Counted from the first letter of the stretch, positions 35,001-47,060 are shown. The stretch is DNA of 64,000 nucleotides from Cheilinus undulatus (GCF_018320785.1 NC_054868.1:49366874-49430873); one strand, 5' to 3'. The notes: generated by a model from the letters alone, not told the origin. Program-made: numbers and translations.

Positions 35001-38000
35001 GAAACAAACAATCATGTAGCTCCTTGTAGCTCCTTGTGATTGATTTATTCAGCAACAGCAAGGCATGTGTTCAGCCAGCATGCTTTTCCTCAGGTTTATC
35101 TGACTTACCTTAAGTCTGAGGAAAAGCATATTGTTGTTGGCTCAAATGATGGCTTGTAACATCCTTTGCTCTAGCTAAGTAAATCCTTTAACAGCTTCCT
35201 GTGGATCTTTTTGCTTTGGTCAATCATGAGTAAGCAGCATGAAATAAGAATAACAGAGAAACAGAATAGCAACTTCCTGTACCAGTTCCTGCTTTATAAT
35301 GTTTGATGTAACATTCTGTGTTTACTTAGCAACGCTAGGTAGGTCAGCTGCCATGTAGTGACATATCCTGTATTATAACTGTATAAATTGATCATTTCTT
35401 TGGCTAAGAAATAATCAGTGTGGAAAATTAACATATTTTACCTTAAACAGAGTACATGGACATGTTAACAGATATAATTTAGTGGTAAAAGTGGGGTGAA
35501 TACAGGTTGAATGGGTTAAGAAACATTCATTTTAAAAAAGCAGGTATAGGGAAGTTTGCTTTAGCAGTTCCTACCCCAACTATCCACAATCTGGTGGGCA
35601 TAAAAAAACACCAAGAGCAATTTAACCACTTACTAAGTACAGGTAAAGGCCACAGTTGATAAGACAGGTGCGTATGGATGGATTGATGACTTGTCTGTAA
35701 AGAGAATCAACAGAAATCGATGTATAGTCATGAATATTCAACCAAAGATGGGAAGACATCCATTATGTTAATCAGAGAATCTATAGGCTTCTCCAGGATC
35801 AGGCATAAACTTCAGAGGTGATGCCCTTTGTCCAATTTGTCTACTTCAGCTTGCGTCTCTAAAGAAACCATAACATAGACTTTATTCTCATGGTCACAGA
35901 CCAAGCAAATGCAATGACCACACTCACCACTAATATTACCTGAAATCTCCGCCTCCTTACTTTGGCACAATTGTTAGTCTTCACCTAGTGGTTTCACACA
36001 TTCTGCCTTATTTGAAAAAAAAAATTGAAGCTCATAAACCAGTGAGAAAGGGATTGTAGGACTATAATGACATGAATTCAATTAAAAATACTACTACTAA
36101 TAAAATCAGATTCTAATTTCAGATTGTTTATATGCATTTGTGTTACTCTAAGGTATTTATAATGATATCTGTTTTTCCTCCAGGATCCAGCCATTGTGTC
36201 TGCTGCCGTGGAAGCAAAGATGCAGGGTCTTATGGTAAAGTGCTAATCATCGGCTTGAAAATTATTAGAAAGGGTGTGGAAGGAAGGTGCCAAAATAAAG
36301 GGTGTGGAAGGAAGGTGCCAAAATAAAGGGTGTGGAAGGGACGTGCCAAAATAAACTTTGGGGCCTCCAAAGTAAAAGTACATCCTAAAAGTACATCATG
36401 GTTTTAAATAGTCAACCATGTCTGTGTTTGCAGGAAGAGCTGCAGCGAACACAGAAGGAACTACAGCTGAAGCAGGAACACCTTCTTTCCCAGGTAGGAG
36501 AATATTCATTCTTCATTCTCCCTTTCCTCAGTTCTGTCTTTTTTATAGTTTAGAGAGGAAGGCTGTGACTATTGAAAAGTCTTGCCCCTAGATGTCAGAG
36601 TAGAAGCTGAGTAACAGCTCCTCCAGTAGATGTGCTAGGGTGACATCCACTGGAGATCATGTGTAACTGCAGAGAATAACAGTCCATTGGTTGCAGGACT
36701 TGCAGCTTTCCTTGCTTTGCTGTGTGATTTTTAAAGTACTCTAAAAGACTAAGCTTCTACCCAGAAATATATCCAGTTTTTATTCATTTCATGACTTTCA
36801 TGTTTAGAATTTATAGGTGGGCTTTGATGACCATGTTGTAAAATCCATTAAAGCAGTCCGTTATTCAAGCTGTCTTTGTCAATTTATTTTATATTGGAAA
36901 CCAGTCATGATTAAAATAATTTTTGCAAAAACATGCACAACTTTATGAAGCATTTTCTTTTATTTAGATAGAACATTTATTCTGTTAAGAAACCTGTTCC
37001 TACGTGTGAGAAAGAGAGTGTGCATTTGGGTTTGTATAAGTCCCCTTATTTATGTGGATTTTTATCACTCATTTTACCCCTGGAATCCTTAGCTGTAGCC
37101 TCTTCCACTCCAGAGCCCTAATCTGTGTGACGCTCACCTTAACTGCCTGACATTTCTCACCATTAGTCTTGTTTTATATGATTTCTTTCTCCCTTAGTTG
37201 AAGGAGAGACTTCAGCTAGATATTCAGGACATGAAAGCAAATCTGGATTCTGTGGACTTGAACAGTCGTCTGCGTCTGGAGCAGGAGGTCACTGGGTTGG
37301 GCAAGAAGATGGTGGATTACCAAACAGACACCAGCAACACTGCTGCCAGTCTCAGCCTCAAGATCCAGGCTTTAGAGGCCCAGAATGCCAAGGTAACAAC
37401 TCTGATAGAGGCATACACAACTGACAGAGCCATTCTTTTCAGGATTCTTGTTATTTTCCTCCTGGACCTGTTTCCTGTACATTGTATGTTTGAAATGTGA
37501 CTTCCTGTTTCTTCTAGCTGTCCCAGGAGTTGTCTTCCATTCAGCTGATACCTCCTCCCGCCCCTTGTCCCGAGACAAGCTCCGTCCCTGTCCAAAACCA
37601 GCTTACCCCAGAGCTCAAACAGGCCATGGAGACGTGGCTCACTGACCGCATCAAGGTGGGTAAAGGAACAGATTCCAAAGATCTCTTTCAGTCAGGATTA
37701 GAATTGATGAGGAATTTTATTTATGTTTTATATAAGAACAATGGATGTAGAGGTTTACTGCCCAAGCCTGATATGGTCCACAGCCCAAAGCCGGGTTGAG
37801 AAAGATCTCTGCTCTTCTCATTGGGCCCAAGCTGGATCAGGTTCAAGGGGAATCAAAAACGTCCTATCAGACATGGCAGCATACCTATATTTCTCCCTAG
37901 ATTCGTACATTTCTTTTATTTATTTGTTTATTTATTTTGTTAAAGTAACTAACTTTATCACAAGGCCCAAGGTTCCTGGTCACTTTTTCTTTTGTGTTTT

Positions 38001-40428
38001 GTCAACAACAATGGCACAGGGGAAACTAATTAAATTAAGCAGATGTTTTTTGTTATCCTGTTCCTTTACATAGTTTCATGTCATCTAATTGATTTTTCCT
38101 TGAATAAAAACAAATATTGGAAGCACAAAACTACTGAAAAAAGACCTAATGGGTACTACTAAGGGACATGGAAATCAGCTTTCATAACCCAGAAACAAAA
38201 AGTGCTGGGACAGAGTGCTCTGAAAAACTCAATAAGTTGAAAAGGTGCACTTGACGAGCTGTTCAACTCAGCAAGATGACTAAGACCAACTGTAAAGTGG
38301 TGGTCTATTTTAGTCTTTGGTTCTACTTATATTTATATTTTCAGAATACAATGCTGAGAAGTCTTCATCCAGGTTTTTGTTTATACATGTGATTTTGTAT
38401 GCTCATTCTCATGTGCTGTACTTATAACAGGAGCAGGATGCTTTGAGGTTCAGAGACAAAGGATGCACCTCAGACTGTGGACGTCCCATGGCAGATAGAA
38501 TGGCTGACTTTGCTCTAGAGACTCAAGGTTAGGCACACATTACTGTTATTTGACATGGTGAATTTTCTCTGTAGACATGCGAACATAATTTGACTTTAGA
38601 ATAAGTGAAAGTTTTGCATGGTAAACAAAATTTTAACTTAATTAGGCTTGAAAAAAATGTCAGTGAAGCTTTTAACTGATGTGTGAAATAGCCCTGTTTT
38701 TGTGGATAAAAGATCAGTGATGTATTTGAGTCTTTTTATACCACTGTGTTACTTTATGTGTTTTTATGCGTGGGGCTGCAGGTGCCAGTGTGATCAGCAC
38801 CAGGTGTTCAGAGACGTATCGTATCCGTTCAGCCTGTGTGACTCTTTTTGGAATCCCTCTGTGGTACCCGTCTGAAAGCCCCCGTACTGTTATTCAGGTA
38901 AGAGATGCTCTTCTGTTGTTTTTATTCTGACCTGCTCATATCCTTTTAATTATCTCGATCCATTTCTCCTCCTAATGCTGAGAAAACTACTCTGTCTCTT
39001 TGGTTCTTCACATTTCTCCTTCTTAAAGATAAATTTTACTCCATGTATCACCTTCACAGACACTCTAAAACATGTCTCCTTCTTCCCCCTTAGGGCTACC
39101 CCGTCCTGCTCCCTGGGAAATGCTGGGCGTTTCACGGCGTCCAGGGGACTCTAGTGATCTCGCTGTCTCATCCCATCAGGATAACTCATGTCACGCTGGA
39201 CCACCTGCCACGCTACAACTCCCCCACTGGCAACATTGACTCTGCACCCAAAGACTTTGAAGTCTATGTGAGTGATTCTCAGCCTGAAACTCAGTATGCA
39301 GAGCAGAGGTTACAGACTTTTTCTTTCACTTTTATGGATGGTGTTTGAAAAATTCTCATTTTCATGGAGTTATACATTACTGTTAGCTATTTGTTAGCTA
39401 TTTGGTCAAAGTAGCCTGGTTTGGTCTGTGGATGAGTCAATAGCAATGACTGAATAAAGTCTGGACCGCTATGTTCATAGTACTTTGATCTGTGTTGATG
39501 TTTTCTTTATATTTTTAAAGTTCAGGCACAACTAATAACCTTAGTCATATTATCATCACTAACAACAGTGTTGTTGTTGATTTAATAAAATCCCAACCCT
39601 AGTGAGATTTATGAAATGGTTTGCCAGATTACCTTTAGTATTATTGGTGATCAAAATAACAGATTGTCGTCTGGTTTTCTGTCAGTGTTCTAATCTTTCC
39701 ATCAAATACGGAAACTATTTGGTTAATGTGACCTCTGACTCAGACCTGTAACTGCTCTGCTCTTCATTATTGTAACAAAACACACCGTCACTATTTCAGG
39801 GAATGAAAAACGACACAGAAGAAGGAACTCTGCTGGGGACATTCACCTACGATGAACATGGGGAATCAACACAGACGTTTAAGCTGCCGGTGAGTTTAAA
39901 TCAACAATACTGGTGTGGCATAAGTAGGGATGGAGATCCAAACCCTCTTTCATAAGGACCAGCATTATTAAAAACCAAGAGAGCAATAATTTTTAACCCT
40001 CAAGTACACATGCCTGTCCAGATTAATCTGGACTCTTGGGGTCCACATAGGCCTACACAATATTTCAGGTACTTTTAATCTCTATTCAGAACACAGCTGC
40101 CTCAAAGTGATTGTTTTAGTATATAGGTTCATAGCAAAAATGGAATAGTAAAGGCAAAAAAACATTTTTTCTCTCATATGTCATAAAGCTGAAAACTTAT
40201 GTCATCTTATGTCTGTTATTATACTCTTTTCTGCGCTTTTCCCCTCTCATATTTTCCAACCCTCTCTTTTGCTCCTCTTGTTCTGTTGCTTTCCTCTTTC
40301 CTCTCATGTAGAGCCCCAGTGACGATGTGTATCGATACGTGGAGCTGCGCGTCCTCAGCAACTGGGGTCATGTCGAGTACACGTGTCTGTACCGATTCAG
40401 AGTTCATGGACAGATCGTCTCATCATGA
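29023..40428 (+). CDS. SUN-domain protein (SUN1/SUN2 type), inner nuclear membrane
   Basis: The exons are 29023-29129, 29297-29412, 31761-32138, 32219-32278, 32497-32577, 33092-33231, 36184-36234, 36434-36493, 37198-37392, 37518-37655, 38431-38527, 38782-38897, 39094-39267, 39800-39889 and 40312-40428. All have GT-AG borders and compatible phases, for 639 residues. The start MSRRSSRL and the SGYSS motif (about residue 160) resemble SUN2. A leucine-rich membrane helix lies near 234-258 and a coiled coil at about 295-400. The SUN domain (about 465-639) contains GASVISTRCSETY, FGIPLWY, SAPKDF, NWGH and YTCLYRFRVHG. The three cysteines known from human SUN2 (563, 601, 705) correspond to C483, C523 and C626. 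The family binds KASH proteins across the perinuclear space and tethers the cytoskeleton to the nucleus. The protein is shorter than mammalian SUN1/SUN2. sun2 is my best guess, but the paralogue is not settled. Confidence 0.93.
30198..30262. repeat. AT microsatellite
   Basis: About ten 'tataa' units are followed by four 'tatga' units within the second mapped SUN intron. Confidence 0.8.
30863..31171. repeat. Foldback MITE in a SUN intron
   Basis: Two arms of about 125 bases are inverted copies. The left arm has 'cacattcacactgg' near 30980 and the right arm has 'ccagtgtgaatgcag' near 31050. Matching continues outward through 'cttaagtgcat' and 'cataaggt' to GACTCTG and CAGAGTC at the tips. The central loop is about 60 bases. 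No ORF is present. Confidence 0.65.
33595..34908 (+). mobile_element. Decayed Tc1/mariner-like transposon with long terminal inverted repeats
   Basis: TA flanks both ends (33593-33594 and 34909-34910). The arms, over 200 bases each, share CAATTCC, 'gcaatgatttgcaaa', 'tgagacatttta' and 'aaatttgatggcagca'. Between them is a broken transposase. The clearest part is 34473-34727, with WSACSPHLSLIESIWSIIK (the carboxyl DDE region, where D-L-S-P-I-E-N is normal) and QLKSYIRQEWDNI. Key residues are altered, so it is inactive. The right arm carries an extra hairpin at 34751-34780. Confidence 0.85.
36272..36355. repeat. Three tandem copies of a 28-bp unit
   Basis: The unit starts 'gggtgtggaaggaaggtgcc' and ends 'aaaataaa'. 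Copies 1 and 2 are identical and copy 3 differs at two bases. It begins 37 bases downstream of a SUN exon donor (36235). Confidence 0.9.
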
Positions 40429-40520
40429 GAAACCAGATCCACTGACGACTCATTCAGACGTATCAGAGGGTACTCCTGCAATGCACACTATATAGATGAA
40501 ATAAAAATATATTTGGTGAT
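40429..40520 (+). terminator. 3' untranslated end of the SUN gene with poly(A) signal
   Basis: The first AATAAA after the stop is at about 40499-40504 ('gatgaaataaaaatat'). Cleavage would be expected a short way beyond it. Confidence 0.55.
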
Positions 40521-41230
40521 GTTTTGAGGCCAAATACTACTGAAAATAATGTTAAGTGTACTGCCACTTTGTGTCTGCAGGTTTTGCTGTGATTAAAGAG
40601 GCAGAAACCATAGAAGTTAATTTTACTGAAATAAGTGTAAATGTTTTGCTGATAACCAAAAATTGACCATTTTGAGCATGAAGTTCTGGAAACTTTATGT
40701 TTTGATGATTTAAGAGTGCCACAGAGTGAGTTTATCCCTTTATTGTTAATGAATGTTACTGCTGTTTATCAGGTGTTTCTTTGTTGAAGTGGAGCTGAGA
40801 GAGAGGAAAGTATCTCAGAAAAAATAAGAAATAACAAGGTTAGAATAGAAAAATAAAATAAGGCAATTATATGGTAAACTTAAAAAAAAAAAAAACTTTA
40901 AATTACAAGAATTAAGTAGGAAATTCTGAGATTCTTAAGACAAAAATTGTTAGGAAATAATTTTCAAATTAAAATCTAAAATTAACAAGAAAAAAAAATG
41001 TAAGCACCACTTCCTCTTCATGTTCCTGTCATCTCACATGGTTGATAAAGGCCACGTCTGACAGGACAGTCCTCCTGGATGATGCTGATGTTCAACTGAT
41101 GGGATGAACTTTACAACGAACAATACGTAGAAATCATGAAGAGGGCAGCACTGAATGTATTAAAATCATTTCATCATTTTTGTTTGTTCAGTTACATTTA
41201 ATAATGAGAAGTTTAAACTCAGCTTTTATA
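40521..41230. other. Intergenic DNA, A-rich, nothing recognised
   Basis: There are several A-runs and no motif-bearing frames. It may include more 3' UTR if a later poly(A) site is used. Confidence 0.4.
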
Positions 41231-41461
41231 ACACACTGCAAAAACTTGAATCAAGCAAGTATTTTTCTTCAATCTTTGGTCCAAAATATCAAACAAATTT
41301 ACTCGACAAGTCCAGATAGAGATCTTATTTCAAGTTGTCAAAATAACAAAAATAATGTCTGAATTTCACTTGTTAGGTGTCTTATCACAAGATGCTTTGA
41401 ATCAGATAGAACATCTTGTTTTAAGACACCTAACAAGTAAAATTTTTTCCCCCATTGGCAG
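41231..41461. repeat. MITE-like repeat with internal inverted segment
   Basis: 'cacttgttaggtgtcttat' followed by 'cacaagatg' at 41368 is answered by 'catcttgttttaagacacct' and 'aacaag' at 41410, an inverted pair. The left edge 'cactgcaaaaacttgaatc' is a familiar fish repeat end. Exact borders are uncertain. Confidence 0.45.
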
Positions 41462-41737
41462 AAACAAGCTGTTCTCAGATTTTCCCCTCATGATGTCATG
41501 TGGGGAGTTAGCACCGCCCCCAGGTTGGAAGAAATTTCTGCCCTCCTCTCCTGATGGGCGGAGTCAGACAGCTCAGTAACATTTAAAACCACAGATACAG
41601 AAAGAGCTGTTCTGAGCAGGGCTGATAAAGAGGGCTTTTTTAGACATGCAAAATTCCAAGACTGGAGTGTTTTTGTTTCAGCAACAAACTCTGAGACCAA
41701 TATAAACCTGTCTTAAAGGGTAAATATGTGACCTTTA
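41462..41737 (-). mobile_element. Second copy of the 4485-4939 MITE family
   Basis: Reading the minus strand from 41737 gives 'acatatttaccctttaagac', then 'ggtttatattggtctcagag' and later 'gctgtctgactccgccc', all also present in the 4485-4939 element in the same order. The other end is lost or abuts the neighbouring repeat. Confidence 0.65.
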
Positions 41738-41817
41738 AAAACATGGGAGATGATAGACAAAGGGACAGTTGCAACCAATTTATAATATTTATTTTCTTTC
41801 TTTCTGAATGTATATTA

Positions 41818-42236
41818 CAGTGATGTGAAAAAGTATTTGACCACTTCTTGGTTTCCTAGGGTTTGCATATTTGTTGCACTTTAATGCTTTGGAAAATAAA
41901 ACAAGTTTCAATCTGACAAAGATTACCCAAGTAAATTCAAAATACTAATTCATTCATTATGAGGGAAAAACATCCGAACCTACCTGGCTCTATGTGATAA
42001 AAAGTAATTGCCCATGAATTAACTGTGGTTACCTATGTTATTTGGAGAGTTCAGTTTGACTAGCCACACCCAGCCCTGATTTCAGCCAGATGTGGAAGTG
42101 AAAAGATCTCAAGAAGCAACACAGCATGCCACCATCTAAAGAAATTCAGGAGCACATGAGACAATTATGCAAAAAAAACCCAAAACAAACAAAAAAAACA
42201 AATCAGGTAAGGGGCAAATAGTTTTTCACAGCACTG
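41818..42236. mobile_element. Non-autonomous TA-flanked DNA transposon
   Basis: The left end CAGTGATGTGAAAAAGTATT and the right end AATAGTTTTTCACAGCACTG form inverted repeats, with TA on both sides (41816-41817 and 42237-42238). This is Tc1/mariner-like in ends and target. There is no transposase. Confidence 0.75.
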
Positions 42237-42239
42237 TAT

Positions 42240-43010
42240 ATAATCCTTCAAAAGCACATTAGAAATGGGGCCAGACCCTGAGACCTATAGTGCTGACATA
42301 CTCCAGTTAGTTGGGTGATGGGTTCTCATCGACCGAAATTTCTCAGAAAGAGACGGAGAGGGAGAGAAGGTGCTGATAATTGCAAATAAGGCAGTGTGCA
42401 GGAGGATTTTTATGTCTAGAAATAATATCTTTATCTGGATGTGTCGAGTAAATGTGATGAGATATGTTTGACTTGCATTGAGACAAATACATTTGCTTAG
42501 ATTAGAGTTTTTGTACTGCGTCAGTACTTGAATACTTGAAAACCTATTTTTCTATTCTCTCTGAAAGATGTCGTTTTGACTCCATGATGAGTATGTTTCT
42601 ACTTCTTTGTACATAGCAGTCTCATTTTGTCTCCGCTAAGTAAACAAGAAGGAAAAAGTGTTATTTATTTGTTAAATGAGATTATTCATTTATAAAGAAC
42701 TGAGTACCAGGTTAACAATATTTTTTAATTTCTTTTAATAAGCTTGTCATGTAAAATCCATCAAGTTTACCTTTAACATGCTCTGAAATCCAGAGTAGCT
42801 GACTGTTAATTCAAATGTTATGTGGACTGTGCACACAAAACTGTGCACATCGGTATGGTTGCCCATGTTTTCTGTCTATGTGGTGTAGAGTCCATTGAGA
42901 CAGGAGGTGGTTGGGGAAAAGAGGCTTGTTCTTACTAAGAAGTGCACTAGCGGTAAACCAAGGTCAAATCTATCTTTAATGCTTATCATATATAGCTCTG
43001 TAATAAACAC
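42240..43010. other. Intergenic DNA, nothing recognised
   Basis: There are no supported exons, repeat ends or RNA genes. Confidence 0.4.
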
Positions 43011-43011
43011 T

Positions 43012-43312
43012 CACTAATGACTTCATTAGGTACACCTGTTCATCTGCTTATTAATATTTACATCACATCAGCTAATTACATGGTGGTCTTTACTCCAGGT
43101 TGGGAACCAGCGTACTAGTGGAAGCCTCTTTTGTGCATCCAGAAATAAAAATTAATAAAGAAAAGAACAAACATCAGAAAATATACTTGGGTGGCCGTAA
43201 ATATACCTGGGTTGCCAAGCCATGCTCTGTCTTTCACACTGATGTGATTGGTTGATCAATATTTTGTTTAATAAACAGTTGAACGTGTACCTAATAAAGT
43301 GGCCATTAGTGT
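43012..43312. mobile_element. 300-bp MITE
   Basis: 'actaatgacttcattaggta' at the left and 'tacctaataaagtggccatt' with 'agtg' at the right are inverted copies. The 'attaggtacac' end is widespread in fish genomes. No coding content is present. Confidence 0.6.
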
Positions 43313-44480
43313 AGATGTAGATATTGTGTCTACACACAAAGGTAAGACAGAAATTATGAGCTAGCAGAAAATATTTTGATAAAATGTTGAAGGCTACCTA
43401 AATTTATAACCTGTGTTTTATATTTTGTATTTAATGATAATTCTACTTTGGTACTGCTCTTGTATTTTCTTTTATTCCAGTTCAGTTATAAGGTTTCTTT
43501 ATTATCAGTAGCCATGATTTTAAATTTGCAGTGCTGATGATACGTTTTTGGTATGTTTAATCTAAAACGTGATTACGATGTCATTTTTAAATTATTTATA
43601 CATTCTACATGGAGCAACTTAGTTACATAGAGTAACTCTCCTTTATATGACTTAAAGGGGTGAAACACATGAAAGCTGTTGAGCAGCCTTTACAGTCCTA
43701 ATGCTTGTGTCTTTTGTATTTGTGACGATAACTCACAGAGGAAGCTAACAGTCATTTTCATAAATGCTCACTGTTTTTAAGGTTTTATGCAAATAGACAG
43801 CACATTTACAGTTTAAGTATTCCCCTAATTACATATCAAGATGTATTGTTCTTTTTGTTTTTTTAAAAAAAGGCTTGAAGACACACAGTGTTCAATGCCA
43901 TTGTTCATCGTTTCCTTTAATAATAAACATTTTTATCTCACATTCTGCCTGAGGCATTCTATAAAACTTTCAAATGTCACTGCTTACTTATGAGTCAAAC
44001 TGGGCTGTTTGTCTGATATAGTAATTAAAACATTAATGTTTATTGGTTTATCAGGTCCTAACAAATCACCTGTGATAAATTTCCTCATTCAGAACAACCA
44101 AAATGAACATATTTAACAGTTTCAAAAAGACACCGAGCAAGAGTGTTGTCCAGTGATCTCTTAACTAGTGCTGTGAAAATAATGGAGTTTCAATTTTAGT
44201 GGGAGTGGGAGTTTCCTCCCACAATCATGATATTGAGGTAATCAATTGTGATCAGAATATCTGTCAAAATAATTGTGATAATTATTTTTGCCATAATCAA
44301 GCAACCATGCTCTCAGCTTTATCCAGGTTAGTTATTCATATTTCCGGTTTTGTTTTTTTTTTTTTTTACCTTGCAAAGGATGAAGTGTCTGGATTTCATG
44401 GCGCTCTTCAGATAGAACCACCAAAAAATCTGAAACATTCGTTTCCAGTCTGAGAACTGATCGGACCAATCATCCTCACT
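43313..44480. other. Intergenic DNA with a short repeat scrap
   Basis: 44168-44310 resembles the AT-rich ends of hAT-like elements such as 50592-51295. The rest shows nothing. Confidence 0.4.
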
Positions 44481-46090
44481 TGAGGAGAACAAGGCTATAG
44501 CCAGGCAAGGCCACCTATTAGGTGGGATAAAGGGGAGAGCTTTCCCAGCCCAGCCGAGTGGGGGGGGCATGGAGGTCAGCAAAATCATGGTCCATTGTAA
44601 AGTTAATCTGTGACAACTTCATTTTATCTTTAACCTGAATAATAACCACTCTTATCAAAGCAACAAAAATGATTTTTATTTATTTTTGCTAAAGTACAAT
44701 AGCCTTTTACAAATTGTAAACTTCCTTTTCTTAAAAAAGAATTACCTTCTTTGAAAATTATAACAATGTGGATGGGCACTAAACCATTTGGAAAATATCA
44801 GCATTTGCAGCTAGGCCATGATGTGCAAAAACCTAAGGATGCCAAAAAAATAAAGAGAAAAAAAGGATACAAAATAGGAAAAAATGGCAAAAATGGGTTA
44901 CAGGTATGTAAAAATGAACTAAAAGTGGCAACTACTGGCTAAAAAAAAAGTGGTGAAAAGAGGCGAGTTGGGGTAAAAATGGCAAAACTTGGTTACAGCA
45001 ATTTGGCAAAATTTCTTACAAATAGAAAAATAGGGCTTAAAGTAGCAAAATGTTTCCAAGAGCCAAAAATGTGGCAAAATTGAGTTAAAAATGAAAAAAA
45101 ATGGTTACAGAAATGCAAAAATAAGGTGAAAAGTGTTGAAAACTTTAAAGAAGCAAGAAAATAGTTTGAAAGTGTTAAAATTGGCATAAATGGGTTAAAG
45201 AGGCAATGATGGGCAGATAAACTGGTTCAAATATGCTGAAAAAAAAAGTGGGAAAAATGTAACCTTGTAAGGCAGATGGATTCGCCCGTTTATGTGTTTC
45301 TCACTGATGAATCCATCTTGCATAGCTCCTATCTGAACTGTTTGGCCCAATTAGAAAGTGACAGGACCAATCAGCGACGAGGGGCAGTACTTTCGGTCGC
45401 GTTGGAGTCGTGACGTAAATAAGAAGCAACAAGAGGCCAGTTTGAATTATGGCAGAAGACATTAGCGTGGATGCTGCTGAAGTGTAAGTTTTATCAGAAC
45501 TTGATAACATTTCTTCATTGAAAGAAGAAAGAACAGCAGTGAGTTGTTTTCTTTTCAAAAACGACAAAAGTCATGTACTGACATGTCTACAGTCACCATG
45601 GTTCACGATATGCAGTTCTATATGGAGTTTACTCCTTCAGTAGGGGCACAACTCAGTAACAGCTATGTCACGTGTTTTGTAGCTCTGATTGGCCCATAAA
45701 GAAGTGACAGACAGAATCTTCATCCAATCACCCTCTGAGTTTTTTTTCAAAGGCTCTGCCTTTTCTCAAACGCTGTATATGAGTGGATATCCAGGTGGCT
45801 GCGTGCCAGGTTAGGAAAAATGGGCTTAAAGTGAAAAGAATGGGCATAAATGGGGAATGAGGTCAAAAATTAATTTAAAAAAACAAAAACTGTGGCAAAA
45901 ATGAGCCTACAGTTGAAAAAGGTGCCAAAAATTGGTGGAGACGTTGTTGAGAAGGGGTTGAAAGTTGCAAAAATTGTCTTTAAGTTGAAAATGTGGCAAA
46001 AATCAGCAACAACTTAATTGGAAAAAAGGATTTAGGATTAAAAAATTAGCAAAAAAAGGAACAAGACTGAGTTAAAAGTAGGAAAAAAGG
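44480..46090. repeat. hAT-like element of the 5449/9606 family, interrupted
   Basis: 44500-44670 carries the same 'ggggagagctttc', 'taacctgaataataaccact' and 'cttatcaaag' blocks as 9750-9870. It is followed by the same quasi-periodic 'gcaaaaatgggttaaa' interior to about 46090. The 9-bp-TSD element at 45260-45813 is inserted in that interior. Outer termini are not clear. Confidence 0.6.
45260..45813 (+). mobile_element. DNA transposon remnant with 9-bp target duplication, copy 1
   Basis: It begins TAACCTTGTAAGGCAG and ends GCGTGCCAGGTTA. GGAAAAATG flanks it exactly on both sides (45251-45259 and 45814-45822). It is colinear with 52439-52936. Near 45449 is an ATG with a short frame reading MAEDISVDAAEV then a stop, where copy 2 stays open. 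A 9-bp duplication fits Mutator-like or Merlin-like groups better than hAT. Superfamily is not settled. Confidence 0.75.
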
Positions 46091-46132
46091 TTGTGACTGT
46101 CATTTTCCATTTACAGTTGTTACAGTTTTCTC

Positions 46133-46960
46133 TTAGCAGCAGAGTTGCAGAGACTTCTGATCCGGCAGCTGTTTGGTCCGGATGAGATAACTCAGTGGCT
46201 GAATGAAACAGCTCATGGACAGAGCCATGGCGGCCACACAGGTGAAGAATGAGTAGGGCCTGAGAGCCTCAGGACCATAATCCCTGAGTACGTACTCTAT
46301 AACAGGGGGGATATAGTGGACGTTGATGAGCACAAAAGCAGTCAGTACTATTTTAAATGCCCGCTTCTTCACAGGGTGGACTTCTTTCTTACTGGGCCCG
46401 GCTTGGTGGAGAGACTTGAGGATCAGGATGCTGCAGGTTGATATGGTCACTATGATGGAGCTCTGAAGCACCATAACTACTTTCCACTTGAAAAAGGACT
46501 TTATCTTCACCAGAATACAACAACCAACAGTTATGACACCCACCATCAAGCATAACGAGAGTCGAAGTTTGGGATCCTTGAGCCGTAGGAAGACCAGCGG
46601 CTGGCAAACGGCCATGTAGCTGTCTACACTCAACATGCAGAGCAACAACGGTCCTCCTGCTTGGTTTAAACCCCAAGCAAGGAAGTCAGCTGCCTCCAAT
46701 GTTCGAACAAACAGCAGTCGGATGTACTCCAGGACAACCATGACGCTGAACAGGAAGTCATAAAGCGCCAGGTTGAATGTGAAGATCTCTGAGGTGGAGC
46801 AGATGCCGGGTTTACCCAGGAGGAGTCGTATGACCAGAGCATTGCTTGGTAACCCCAGCGTCGGCACCGTCACCACAGTGGGCAGGAAGTACCAGATGAG
46901 TTCACTGACATCTTGGCCTCTGTCCATCTGATTACTGGTGTTTGCACTCAGATTTTCCAT
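46133..46960 (-). CDS. Orphan class A GPCR with DSY in place of DRY
   Basis: An uninterrupted frame of 275 residues starts at MENLSANTSN (ATG at 46960). In-frame codons further upstream would cross a likely acceptor (gacatttcag, then CCAGAGTG before the ATG), so I take this ATG. Seven hydrophobic segments are visible, and N-glycosylation sites lie at N3 and N7. TM1 has N40, and TM2 has LALYD (D68). The TM3 end reads SVDSYMAV (113-115 DSY). TM6 has YIPP (216-219), and TM7 has QPLSY (254-258) where NPxxY is usual. There is no cysteine at the usual TM3 position. It is clearly related to the gene at 57215-59250 (shared HPVKK.AFK at 195-203). The ligand is unknown. Altered switches suggest atypical or weak G-protein coupling, or early decay, although the frame is intact. 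Confidence 0.8.
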   Translation of the reverse strand: MENLSANTSNQMDRGQDVSELIWYFLPTVVTVPTLGLPSNALVIRLLLGKPGICSTSEIFTFNLALYDFLFSVMVVLEYIRLLFVRTLEAADFLAWGLNQAGGPLLLCMLSVDSYMAVCQPLVFLRLKDPKLRLSLCLMVGVITVGCCILVKIKSFFKWKVVMVLQSSIIVTISTCSILILKSLHQAGPSKKEVHPVKKRAFKIVLTAFVLINVHYIPPVIEYVLRDYGPEALRPYSFFTCVAAMALSMSCFIQPLSYLIRTKQLPDQKSLQLCC

Positions 46961-47060
46961 CACTCTGGCTGAAATGTCAAAAGGCAAGTCTGTCAACAGA
47001 GAGGAAACTTTGACTAATACTACACCTTTAAAGGCGTTAGACTGAAAACAAGTCAAACAT

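Noticed and set aside
46961..47056. Extension of the minus-strand GPCR to the upstream ATG (307 residues)
   Set aside because: The extra 32 codons cross a likely splice acceptor and do not resemble a receptor leader or signal peptide. MENLS is the better start.
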